Shown piece by piece: positions 38,643-47,632 of a stretch of DNA of 48,447 nt. The position numbers and the translations under genes were made by a program. The notes below the pieces were generated by a model, which had not been told where the DNA came from, did not search any database, and saw only the letters and a list, made by a program, of their open reading frames with translations. Position 1 is the stretch's first letter, and each line of letters starts with the position of its first letter. The DNA comes from Ilumatobacteraceae bacterium (GTDB taxonomy: Bacteria > Actinomycetota > Acidimicrobiia > Acidimicrobiales > Ilumatobacteraceae): positions 1-48,447 of the forward strand of contig JAFMJR010000006.1 of the NCBI GenBank assembly GCA_017853385.1. The letters are read 5' to 3'.

Positions 38643-39121
38643 GCAGACCACCGAGACAATGCTGAACGTAATTTGTCCCACCGCGTTTCCCATTGCTTGC
38701 CGCGCCAACCGATAGAAATATGCCGCACGTCGTCACTACCGTCTACATGCTCAATAGTGATGGTCAGTCCATCTCCGATATCGTCACCTACTACGTCGCC
38801 CCATTCCACCAATGCGACGCCACCCGCCTCAACAAGTTCTGCGATTCCTAAATCTGCAAGCTCACCTGTTCGTTCCAATCGATACAGATCGGCATGATGC
38901 ATAGGCAATCGGCCGCCTTGATAATTGTGCAGCAAATTAAATGTTGGCGAAGTAATTGGCTCAGTTACACCTAGTGCAGCACCAAACTGTTGCGCGAAAA
39001 ACGTCTTTCCTGCTCCCATTTCACCAATCAACACAAACATGTCGCCAGGTTTTGCCATTTCTGCAAGCACTGCGGCAATACTCGCAGTGTCGGAGGGGTT
39101 GGAAGCGGTCAAAGTGATCAT
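38639..39121 (-). CDS. tsaE: tRNA threonylcarbamoyladenosine biosynthesis ATPase TsaE
   Basis: VLIGEMGAGKTFFAQQFGAALGV, SPTFNLLHNYQG, HHADLYRLE. Confidence 0.96.
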   Translation of the reverse strand: MITLTASNPSDTASIAAVLAEMAKPGDMFVLIGEMGAGKTFFAQQFGAALGVTEPITSPTFNLLHNYQGGRLPMHHADLYRLERTGELADLGIAELVEAGGVALVEWGDVVGDDIGDGLTITIEHVDGSDDVRHISIGWRGKQWETRWDKLRSALSRWSA

Positions 39122-39162
39122 GGCATTTGGGCTTATTCAGCCTAGGTAGTTATTTCGACGAA

Positions 39163-40299
39163 CTAATTGATGTAGTAACGCGGCATGCGAGCACTTATTC
39201 CACAGACCACTTCATAGCCAATGGTGCCTATTTTGTTGGCCCATTCGTTTGCCGTGATGTGTTCGGAGCCTTGCCTGCCAATCAACACCACTTCATCGCC
39301 AATACTCACATGATCGTCTCCGCAGTTAACCATGATTTGATCCATGGTGACCACTCCGGCAAATGGTCTGCGCTTGCCGCCAATGAGCACCGACCCGCTC
39401 GCCCACAGACCGCGTGGGACTCCATCGGCATAACCGAGTGGGATAGTTGCAATGTTGGCATCTGTTTCAATCGTTCGCTTCAGTCCATATGAAACCGCTT
39501 CACCCGCCTTTACGCGTTGCACATGAGAGACACGTGCATGAACTGACATCACAGGTTGAAGTGCGAGTTGACTTTCAGCCCCAAACGAATCTGTTTGCGC
39601 ATCTCCAGCAATGCCATACATTGCAATACCAATTCTTGACATGGTGCAGTGCAAGTCGGTATCCAACTTTCTGATTGCAGTTGCAGAATTAGCAACATGC
39701 AATTGCGGTACCGCAATTCCTGCTTCACGTATGGCGGCCACCGTTTGTCCAAAGAGTGAAATTTGGCGATCTGCAAAACTGCTGTCTGATGCATCCGCAG
39801 TTGCACAATGCGTGAAAACTCCATCGAGCGTGAGCCATTTGTTGCTCGCTATTTTCTGTGCCACTGCAACCGCGCGTTCTGGCCTCACACCCACTCGGTG
39901 CATGCCAGTGTCAACCTTGAGATGCACAGTTGCCATGATCTCTAAATCTTGTGCAGCCTTAGCAAACTGATCAATCACCGATTCGTTATACAACGTTGCT
40001 GTTAGGCCATAGACAATCATGTCGCGATGCTGATTAGTTGGCTGCTCGCTCATCACCAAAATCGGAGCGTTCACACCAGCTTGACGAAGCGCAACTCCTT
40101 CTGCAACTAATGCAACGCAGAGTCCATGTGCGCCCGACTGCAACGCAAACTTTGCGCAGTCAACTGCACCGTGACCATATGCATCGGCTTTCACTACAGC
40201 CCACAGTTGCTGTGGCGCAATATGTGCAGCAAGCGATCGCACATTGTGTTGTAAAGCTGAGCGATCAATGTTCGCCCAAGCCCACCGCTGCGTATTCAT
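39163..40299 (-). CDS. alr: Alanine racemase
   Basis: AVVKADAYGHGAVDCA, KVDTGMHRVGVRPE, EAVSYGLKR, MDQIMVNCGD. Confidence 0.96.
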   Translation of the reverse strand: MNTQRWAWANIDRSALQHNVRSLAAHIAPQQLWAVVKADAYGHGAVDCAKFALQSGAHGLCVALVAEGVALRQAGVNAPILVMSEQPTNQHRDMIVYGLTATLYNESVIDQFAKAAQDLEIMATVHLKVDTGMHRVGVRPERAVAVAQKIASNKWLTLDGVFTHCATADASDSSFADRQISLFGQTVAAIREAGIAVPQLHVANSATAIRKLDTDLHCTMSRIGIAMYGIAGDAQTDSFGAESQLALQPVMSVHARVSHVQRVKAGEAVSYGLKRTIETDANIATIPLGYADGVPRGLWASGSVLIGGKRRPFAGVVTMDQIMVNCGDDHVSIGDEVVLIGRQGSEHITANEWANKIGTIGYEVVCGISARMPRYYIN

Positions 40300-40305
40300 T
40301 GCTTC

Positions 40306-40671
40306 CTACTCCGCCGCAACAACGGCAACAGCAACTGTTTCTGTGTGAGAAATCGAAACTTGCCACGAGGTCACGCCCTTGCTCTTGGCAAGTTGCTCTG
40401 CCCTGCCAGTGACCCGCAAGGTTGGCTGCCCAGACGAAAGTTTGGCAACCGAAACATCGTGAAGATCAAAAGCTCCAAGCCCAACCCCCAATGCCTTCAT
40501 CGCGGCTTCACGCACTGCGAACCGTGCGGCAAGGCTGGAAACCTGATCCGCTTTTGCACTCAACGACTGCAGTTCATCGTGCGTAAATAGTCGACTGCGC
40601 AAACTTGGCGTCCGTTCTAGAGCAGCACGAAACCGACTTATATCAACGGCGTCAATGCCGAGACCACGCAT
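40306..40671 (-). CDS. acpS: Holo-[acyl-carrier-protein] synthase
   Basis: MRGLGIDAVDISRFR, LAARFAVREAAMKALGVG, SISHTETVAVAVV. Confidence 0.93.
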   Translation of the reverse strand: MRGLGIDAVDISRFRAALERTPSLRSRLFTHDELQSLSAKADQVSSLAARFAVREAAMKALGVGLGAFDLHDVSVAKLSSGQPTLRVTGRAEQLAKSKGVTSWQVSISHTETVAVAVVAAE

Positions 40672-40673
40672 TG

Positions 40674-43600
40674 CTACGACCCGTTTTGGGTAGTGCGCCA
40701 GTGGTTTGCCGACTCACTAATGGGCAAAATCAGTAAATCGGCAACTGAAACCTCTGCCAGGCGATCTTCGCGGAACGAGCCTTCGGTTTCCGTTACCCAG
40801 TCAACAAGTCGGTTGTATCGATCGTCGTATCCCTGCAACACATTTTTCATTGTTGCGGCAGGAAGTCGATCGTGGAAAAGCACATGAAGCAACGTGATGC
40901 CCGTGGTCTCTGACCCTTTTGTTTCGGGAACAAAAATCACTGTTCGATTATCTCGCCGACCTCGCGCAACCAACACATTGCGATCTGTTGCAACGCGGTG
41001 CTTGGTGCCCACCAATGTGGAGTTGCGATCTACGCGCGAAGTAAGTTCACGCGAAATTCCGCCGCGATCAATCACGTTGACAGTTGCAGTATTTCCTTCA
41101 ACATCACCTTCAATCGCATAACGAGTGAACCCGACCACAGATGCAACCGCAGAGTCAAGATCGGCAATTACTTTCAGAGCTTTGTACGACAGTCGATCTC
41201 GTGAAACACCGGCTTTCAATACTTCTTGCACGAGTGCTCGATCAAGCAGACCTTCATCACTGCGAGAAATTCCTACGGTCACCGTCTTGGCCTGGTGCTT
41301 AATTGCATCTACAGGTCGGGTGAGTTCATCAATTGCACGAGTGAGAGCACTTGTTAGATCGTCAAGCAAAGCCTCTGGCGAACTGATCTTGCCTGTACTG
41401 ATCTGAAACGCTTGCAATGGATCTGACGCCATCGCGTCACGAAGCATGGTGACAACTCGTACTGCCGTACTTGCTTCAAGATTTCCGTCGTACATTCCAG
41501 TGGTGAGGGCATCAAAGAATCGTGTTGCTGGAACTCCAATTTCAGATCGCACCTTTGATAGCAGCTGGCTACCAACGCCACCGCGCTCAACTGCATGCTC
41601 GACAACTTCTCGAGCAGATCGCAATGGGCGTGCAAGTGAGTCAATTGCCAGTGCAGCCTCATATCCAAACAAGTGACCGACCATGACGCTCAGGATGAAT
41701 GCAACACGTGGATCAACACGTGGAACTGAAATCACTGCAGCTGCAGCATCAAATCTCTGTTCGCCTTCCTGGGCAATAACTATTGGCAACGCTTTGTGCG
41801 CGCGATAAATGGCAATTTCTTTCGCAACGTCAGAAGCGGTGCCATCAGATAAGCCCGTCGCACAGACAATGATCATTGGCTCACACGACAAGTCGATGTG
41901 TTTTTTATCTTCAGTGATGTCACAAGCAATGGACTTGTAACACAATTCAGAAAGCTTGATTCGCACTTCTTCGGCAGCAACAGCGTTGAAACCATTGCCC
42001 ACCACTGTCCAGTAGCGGCGTGCCGGAGCGAATTGTCGCGCAGCCTCGGCGATCTGAGGTCGCAGGGCCAATACCTGGAACATGGCATCGGGAATGGTGC
42101 GTAATGCAAGCAGTAATTGGTGCCGATCTTCGGCCGAACCACTGCCTAACGATGCAGAAATTGCGCATGCGAGCAACGCTCCAGCAGCCACCTGCGAATA
42201 AAACGCCTTGGTGCTAGCAACACTCATTTCAACATCTCGCCCGTCAGATGTGAACAACACACCATCTGCTTTGGCCGACAATTCACTTCCTCGTCGATTC
42301 ACAATGGCAAGCACCGAAGCTCCACGAGTGCGCGCAAGGTCAACTGTGCGGTTGGTGTCGGTTGTGGTTCCACTTTGACTGATTGCAATGATCAATGTGT
42401 CGGTCATGTCAAGCTGCAATTGAAAACCAGACAATTCCGTTGCCGGCAAAGCATCTACTTGCACACGATGGTCAACCATTTGTCGCAACAACTGAGCCAA
42501 GCTGCGGCCTGCAATAGCTGCTGTGCCTTGGCCAATTACGCGAATGCGAGTGAACACTCCCGATGCAAGTTTTTGGCGAATGTCATCAGGCAACACTGTT
42601 GCATCGAGTGTCGCTTCAAGTTGTCCATTGCGCTCGGAGATTTTCCCACGCAATGTTTTGCGAAAACTCAGTGGCGCCTCTGCAATTTCCTTTGACAAAA
42701 AGTGCTTGTGCTCTCCTCGGTCAATGTCGCGAGTGGTGACTTCAGCCGTTGCTATGTGTTGTTCACCTAGTTCGAGGTTTGTGCCGTCATAGGCAAGCAA
42801 CTTCATTCCAGCAATTGATCCTGCAGAGTCTCCTTCAAGCACAATGACCTGACCGCGGCTAGAGGGATTATTTGCATCTGCGAGAACTTCCCCGTCCATT
42901 CGCACATAGTGCAAAGTTTCTTCAACAACCCCGTATGGTTCGCTCGCAACAATGAAACGATCTTCTGCGATTCCCACGTACAAACCCTGACCGCTGCCAC
43001 GCAATGCAAGCATCATCGTGTTTGGTTCATCGGCATTTGCAACTGCGATAGCAACACTGCCTTCAAACTCTGCAACTGTCTCTCTAAATGCGTCTGTGAA
43101 CGACAGTCCTGCAGCGTGTTTGCGGGCAACAACTGTTGGTATCACCTTGGCATCGGTGGTGATCGGGTCTGCAATGTGTAGACCATTGCGAACTTTGATG
43201 TCCGCGTGATTGTCTACGTCACCATTGAGTGCCGCAAGCATGTACGGAGCCGCTGCGTTGCCGCCAACTTCTTCGCTATTGACGGGGTGAGCATTGGGCT
43301 CTGAAATGATTCCGACACTTGCCCATCTGGTGTGACCAAGGATGGACACGCGTGCGTTTGGTTGACTCACCAGCAAGCGAAGCAGCGCATCTGATGCAAC
43401 TGCTGCGCGCATTGCACGAGTGTTGTCACCCAACTCGCCAATCTCGGCTGCTGCTTTATACACAAATGACCAAGCCCGGTTTCCTGCACCAACCCGTACC
43501 GAGCCATTGGTAAACAATGCATCGTCGAGGCGCCCTGCAAGCAGTGGAGCAACTCGCTTATCGGTTGCATCCAATCCATGGCCCCACACCAACACGTGCA

Positions 43601-44099
43601 CGCCAGCAGAATCTCGGCCGCGTACTTCCATGCGGTCGAGTGCAGAAAAAGCTTGCTGGATTGAAAAGTACGCATTCCGTGCGCTTGCACTTGCATCTTT
43701 TCCGGCAAGTTCACCAACCGCTTTTGCTGTTCGCAATCGATCGTTGCGTAGCGACCAGGTTGCATCGCGAAGCGCAATCAATTCATTGCTGCGACGCTCA
43801 ACTTCGCGAGTTGACAGTCCCGATTCAGACTCCAACTGGGCTTCGGCATCTGAGGCCAACGCATCCAATTGATCAACACGAGAAATCAATCCACTCACCA
43901 AGGCGATGTTGTCGATCAAGGTTCCTAAACCAGCTTCGCCACGAAGTGCAATGTCGGCCTGCGCCACCAATCGTCCCGCTTCAGCAACATTGCCTTGAGT
44001 AGCTATAGCAATCGCTCGGTCTAGAGCATCAAGAATGTCGGCAGCCAGTGGCAAGGGTCTTGCCGATGGCCGCGACACAACGCAGATGATGCCGCACAT
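40674..44099 (-). CDS. Giant GlmS-like glutamine amidotransferase/SIS-domain protein (1141 aa)
   Basis: Start MCGI (catalytic Cys2), VRGRDSAG, GHTRWASVG..NAHPV, LNGDVDNHADI, then SIS motifs HFLSKEIAEAPLSFRKTLRG, ISQSGTTTDTNRTV, EMSVASTKAF; extra segments relative to canonical GlmS. Confidence 0.9.
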   Translation of the reverse strand: MCGIICVVSRPSARPLPLAADILDALDRAIAIATQGNVAEAGRLVAQADIALRGEAGLGTLIDNIALVSGLISRVDQLDALASDAEAQLESESGLSTREVERRSNELIALRDATWSLRNDRLRTAKAVGELAGKDASASARNAYFSIQQAFSALDRMEVRGRDSAGVHVLVWGHGLDATDKRVAPLLAGRLDDALFTNGSVRVGAGNRAWSFVYKAAAEIGELGDNTRAMRAAVASDALLRLLVSQPNARVSILGHTRWASVGIISEPNAHPVNSEEVGGNAAAPYMLAALNGDVDNHADIKVRNGLHIADPITTDAKVIPTVVARKHAAGLSFTDAFRETVAEFEGSVAIAVANADEPNTMMLALRGSGQGLYVGIAEDRFIVASEPYGVVEETLHYVRMDGEVLADANNPSSRGQVIVLEGDSAGSIAGMKLLAYDGTNLELGEQHIATAEVTTRDIDRGEHKHFLSKEIAEAPLSFRKTLRGKISERNGQLEATLDATVLPDDIRQKLASGVFTRIRVIGQGTAAIAGRSLAQLLRQMVDHRVQVDALPATELSGFQLQLDMTDTLIIAISQSGTTTDTNRTVDLARTRGASVLAIVNRRGSELSAKADGVLFTSDGRDVEMSVASTKAFYSQVAAGALLACAISASLGSGSAEDRHQLLLALRTIPDAMFQVLALRPQIAEAARQFAPARRYWTVVGNGFNAVAAEEVRIKLSELCYKSIACDITEDKKHIDLSCEPMIIVCATGLSDGTASDVAKEIAIYRAHKALPIVIAQEGEQRFDAAAAVISVPRVDPRVAFILSVMVGHLFGYEAALAIDSLARPLRSAREVVEHAVERGGVGSQLLSKVRSEIGVPATRFFDALTTGMYDGNLEASTAVRVVTMLRDAMASDPLQAFQISTGKISSPEALLDDLTSALTRAIDELTRPVDAIKHQAKTVTVGISRSDEGLLDRALVQEVLKAGVSRDRLSYKALKVIADLDSAVASVVGFTRYAIEGDVEGNTATVNVIDRGGISRELTSRVDRNSTLVGTKHRVATDRNVLVARGRRDNRTVIFVPETKGSETTGITLLHVLFHDRLPAATMKNVLQGYDDRYNRLVDWVTETEGSFREDRLAEVSVADLLILPISESANHWRTTQNGS

Positions 44100-44109
44100 G
44101 GGTTATAGG

Positions 44110-45420
44110 TTACCGAACCCCGCCAAAGCGCTGGGACGCTGCCTCAGCAAGCCCTGCGGCAATGGATTCTGCGGTCTCCTCCGTTGCTGCTTCAACCATC
44201 ACGCGAATTACGGGTTCTGTGCCACTCGCACGCAATAACACTCTTCCCACTCCGCCGAGACGCACATTTGCTTGAGCGATTTCAGCAGCCAAATCTGAAG
44301 CTGGGTCTGCAACAACATTGGCAACACGAACGTTGATCAGCGTTTGAGGAAGCGAGGTCATTGCGTTACGCGCAAGAGTTGCAAGTGGTTTTGCTTCTCG
44401 ACGCACAAGGTCTACAAGCATTGCCCCCGCAAGCAAACCATCTCCAGTTGTTGCGTGGTCACGATAAATAATGTGACCACTTTGTTCGCCACCAAGCGCA
44501 ATGTCATGTTCATCAAATGCAACCAAAATATTTCGATCACCTACGGCTGTTGTCACAACATTGATTCCATGTAGTTGCATTGCAGCGTGGAATCCTGCAT
44601 TTGTCATTACCGTCACCGCAACAGCATTTGACTTCAACTTGCCGCGTTTGTGCATGTCGATTGCTGCAAGTGCAATCAAATGATCGCCATCAACTACATC
44701 GCCAACGTGATCAACCGCAATCACGCGGTCACCGTCACCATCAAATGCAAGTCCGAGATCTGCTTTGTGTAAACGTACTGCTTCACTCACTAATTCAGGA
44801 TGGGTGGCTCCGCACTTCTCATTAATGTTCTTGCCGTTTGGTTCATCATTCATCACAATGACCGTTGCTCCAAGTCGCGCAAATGCAAGTGGCGCCACCT
44901 CGCTCATCGCGCCGTTGGCGCAATCAAGCACGATGCGAATGCCAGAAAATGCAAGCACGGGAAACAGCCCAACGATGTGCGACACATATTCATCGAGCAG
45001 TTGCACCGGTTCAGGTGATGCAGCTTGAACCAATGCATTTCCGGTCATATGCGATTCGATGGCGTCTTGTTGGGCATCACTCAGCTTCAATCCCCCATTG
45101 GCAAACAGCTTTACTCCGTTATCTGCAAATGGGTTATGAGATGCAGTGATTGCTGCACTTGCGCAACCGCGCTTTGCTGCAAGAAACGCAATCGCTGGCG
45201 TAGGAGCAACTCCAAGCAACTCAACCGACACTCCACCGGCGAGCAATCCGTTTGCTAACGCTGCTTCTAATCGCGGTCCTGATTCGCGTGTGTCACGCCC
45301 AATAAGCACCTTTTTAACACCAAGTTGTTGGGCAGCAACAAGCCCAAGTTCTGCAACATAGTTTTCGGTAAGTTCGGTGAAGGCAACTCCACGAACACCG
45401 TCGGTGCCAAATCGAAGCAT
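44110..45420 (-). CDS. glmM: Phosphoglucosamine mutase
   Basis: MLRFGTDGVRGVA, AAITASHNPFADNGVKLF, GLAFDGDGDRVIAVD, RASGTEPVIRVMVEA. Confidence 0.96.
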   Translation of the reverse strand: MLRFGTDGVRGVAFTELTENYVAELGLVAAQQLGVKKVLIGRDTRESGPRLEAALANGLLAGGVSVELLGVAPTPAIAFLAAKRGCASAAITASHNPFADNGVKLFANGGLKLSDAQQDAIESHMTGNALVQAASPEPVQLLDEYVSHIVGLFPVLAFSGIRIVLDCANGAMSEVAPLAFARLGATVIVMNDEPNGKNINEKCGATHPELVSEAVRLHKADLGLAFDGDGDRVIAVDHVGDVVDGDHLIALAAIDMHKRGKLKSNAVAVTVMTNAGFHAAMQLHGINVVTTAVGDRNILVAFDEHDIALGGEQSGHIIYRDHATTGDGLLAGAMLVDLVRREAKPLATLARNAMTSLPQTLINVRVANVVADPASDLAAEIAQANVRLGGVGRVLLRASGTEPVIRVMVEAATEETAESIAAGLAEAASQRFGGVR

Positions 45421-45434
45421 CGTTTACACACACA

Positions 45435-45458
45435 TTCGCGCGATGAATATCGCGCGAA
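45435..45458 (-). terminator. Hairpin downstream of rpsI
   Basis: ttcgcgcgat-gaat-atcgcgcgaa, perfect 10-bp stem in the rpsI-glmM gap; no clear T-tract. Confidence 0.5.
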
Positions 45459-45469
45459 CCAACACGTGA

Positions 45470-45865
45470 TTAACGCTTCGTGTACTGAGGCGCCTTGCGC
45501 GCCTTCTTGAGGCCGTACTTCTTGCTTTCCTTCTTGCGTGAGTCGCGAGTAAGCAAGCCAGCCTTGCGAAGCACCGAGCGCTTCTCTTCATCCAACTCGA
45601 GGATTGAGCGAGCAATTGCCATGCGCAATGCACCAGCTTGACCAGCAATACCGCCGCCCTGAATATCACAGTCCACGTCGTAGGTGGTCTCTGCTTCAAC
45701 AACACGAAGTGCTTCGGTCGCTGCAGCACGCTGCAAGGCATTTGGGAAATAATCCTCGAACTCACGTCCGTTGATTACTACTTTGCCAGTGCCTGGACGC
45801 AAGCGCACGCGTGCGACTGCTTCCTTGCGACGACCGGTTGTCTGTGTCAGTGGCTTAATTCCCAC
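45470..45865 (-). CDS. rpsI: 30S ribosomal protein S9
   Basis: TTGRRKEAVARVRLRPGTGKVVINGR; C-terminal KKYGLKKARKAPQYTKR. Confidence 0.98.
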   Translation of the reverse strand: MGIKPLTQTTGRRKEAVARVRLRPGTGKVVINGREFEDYFPNALQRAAATEALRVVEAETTYDVDCDIQGGGIAGQAGALRMAIARSILELDEEKRSVLRKAGLLTRDSRKKESKKYGLKKARKAPQYTKR

Positions 45866-45893
45866 GGTTGCTCCTCTATTCGATCTTTAGTAA

Positions 45894-46343
45894 TCAGCGC
45901 GCTTTTGCGTGCGGGATGTTCAAAACTTTTGGTGACTGTGCTTCATGACCGTGTTGTGGTCCTGAGTGAACCTTCAACTTCTTGATCATTTGACGACCAA
46001 GTGGACCCTTTGGCAACATGCCTCGGATGGTGCGACGAATCGCATCTTCTGGCTTACGGCTCAACAAGTTTGCATAAGTCTGCGTGCGCAAACCGCCTGG
46101 GTAACCGCTGTAGTCGTGAACGAGTTCTTTGTCAGCTTTGCCCTTGGTCATCACGATCTTTGATGCGTTAACGATGATGACGTGGTCGCCGGTGTCCATG
46201 TGCATTGCGAACATTGGCTTGTGCTTGCCGCGCAAGATTGCAGCGACTTCGGTGCACATGCGACCAAGTACCAAGCCGTCAGCATCAACAAGATGCCACT
46301 CGCGCTGAATTTCACTTGCTTTTGGACTGTACGTGCGCATCAT
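45894..46343 (-). CDS. rplM: 50S ribosomal protein L13
   Basis: RTYSPKASEIQREWHLVDADGLVLGRMCTEVAAILRGKHKP; GMLPKGPLGRQMIKKLKVHSGPQHGHEAQ. Confidence 0.98.
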   Translation of the reverse strand: MMRTYSPKASEIQREWHLVDADGLVLGRMCTEVAAILRGKHKPMFAMHMDTGDHVIIVNASKIVMTKGKADKELVHDYSGYPGGLRTQTYANLLSRKPEDAIRRTIRGMLPKGPLGRQMIKKLKVHSGPQHGHEAQSPKVLNIPHAKAR

Positions 46344-46433
46344 AAAAAACTACTTTCGAAATCTGAGTACTTGACCGAAAACTCAGCCAAACGTTGCCCC
46401 TATGGACCGTTTCAGGATAGGGGTCTCGGGGGT

Positions 46434-47213
46434 CTAATCACAATCGGCTGGGTAGCCAACTTCCCACAAAATCAAGCCTTGCGGGGGTGCCACTGGGGCT
46501 GCCTCTGCCCTGTCGCCTGAAACGATCAGCCCACGCATATCGCTTGGTGGACGCTTGCCAAGACCGATCTCGATGAAGGTGCCAACTAGCGCCCGCACCA
46601 TTTGATGGCAGAAGGCATTTGCACGGACATCAAAGCGCAGCACGCCTTCGCCTAAATCATGCCAATCCGCGTTCATCACATACCGACGCATTGAATGCTC
46701 GTAGGTGTCGTTTTCGTCTGTTGGTTTTGGCTTGCGACAAAATGCCGAGAAATCGTGCTCTCCAATGACCGCGTCAGATGCCAATTGCATGGCGCGCAGC
46801 TTCAATGGCTTGATGATGTGCCATGCCGAATCCACCATGAACGGATTCGGAGTTTCGGTGTTTAACACCGTGTAGCGATATGAACGCCACAACGCCGTGT
46901 ATCGCGCGTGAAAATCGGGTTTAGTCCAGACGGCTTCGCGAATTGCAATTGATGGACCACACAACGAGTTCAGCTGCTTCATCAAAACTGGCAGATTCAC
47001 TCGGTCTGGCAAGTCAACACCAATTACCTGGCCCCATGCATGAACTCCCGCATCGGTACGCCCGGCAGGTGTTACTCGCACTTCTTCTTGAAGAATTTGT
47101 GCAAGCGCACCCTCAAGTGAAGACGCGACCGTATCAACTCCAGGGTTGATGGCAAAGCCGTGAAATTGATCGCCCTTATAGGCAATCGTCATGCGTGCGC
47201 GACGCATGGCCAT
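46434..47213 (-). CDS. truA: tRNA pseudouridine synthase A
   Basis: MTIAYKGDQFHGFAINPG, AGRTDAGVHAWGQV, FCHQMVRALVGT. Confidence 0.96.
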   Translation of the reverse strand: MAMRRARMTIAYKGDQFHGFAINPGVDTVASSLEGALAQILQEEVRVTPAGRTDAGVHAWGQVIGVDLPDRVNLPVLMKQLNSLCGPSIAIREAVWTKPDFHARYTALWRSYRYTVLNTETPNPFMVDSAWHIIKPLKLRAMQLASDAVIGEHDFSAFCRKPKPTDENDTYEHSMRRYVMNADWHDLGEGVLRFDVRANAFCHQMVRALVGTFIEIGLGKRPPSDMRGLIVSGDRAEAAPVAPPQGLILWEVGYPADCD

Positions 47214-47219
47214 AACGAA

Positions 47220-47591
47220 TTAGACGAGTTCGATGCGCGCCATAGGTGCATTGTCACCATGGCGTGGACCAAGCTTGAGCACGCGGGTGTATCCACCATT
47301 GCGTCCGGTGTAGCGAGGTGCAACAACGTTGACCAACTTGTTGGTCATTTCCTTGTCATTCAAATACGACTGAATTTGACGAATGCGGTGAATACGCATT
47401 GGGCCTTCACCTTGAGCTTTGATTGCCTTGGTGATCAACTTCTCGGCGATTGGGCGAAGAGCCTTTGCCTTACCTTCAGTTGTCACAATGCCTTCTGCAG
47501 CAAAAAGTGATGCAGCGAGGTTTGCCATCAACAATTTTTGATGGTGTGCGCTATGGCCGAAGTTACGGGCTCGTCTTGGTGTTGCTGGCAT
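47220..47591 (-). CDS. rplQ: 50S ribosomal protein L17
   Basis: FGHSAHHQKLLMANLAASLFAAEGIVTTEGKAKALRPIAEKLIT; GGYTRVLKLGPRHGDNAPMARIEL. Confidence 0.98.
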   Translation of the reverse strand: MPATPRRARNFGHSAHHQKLLMANLAASLFAAEGIVTTEGKAKALRPIAEKLITKAIKAQGEGPMRIHRIRQIQSYLNDKEMTNKLVNVVAPRYTGRNGGYTRVLKLGPRHGDNAPMARIELV

Positions 47592-47632
47592 GATTCATCG
47601 TCTCCTATGAAATGGTGCGTATTGGTGCGCTA

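Noticed and set aside
43420-43872. 150-aa plus-strand ORF antisense to the GlmS-like gene
   Set aside because: Fully overlaps the coding region for the GATase segment; shadow ORF without domain features.
45435-45458. GC-rich hairpin after rpsI as a novel regulatory RNA
   Set aside because: A simple 10-bp stem in a 50-nt operon gap is adequately explained as a terminator or processing site.
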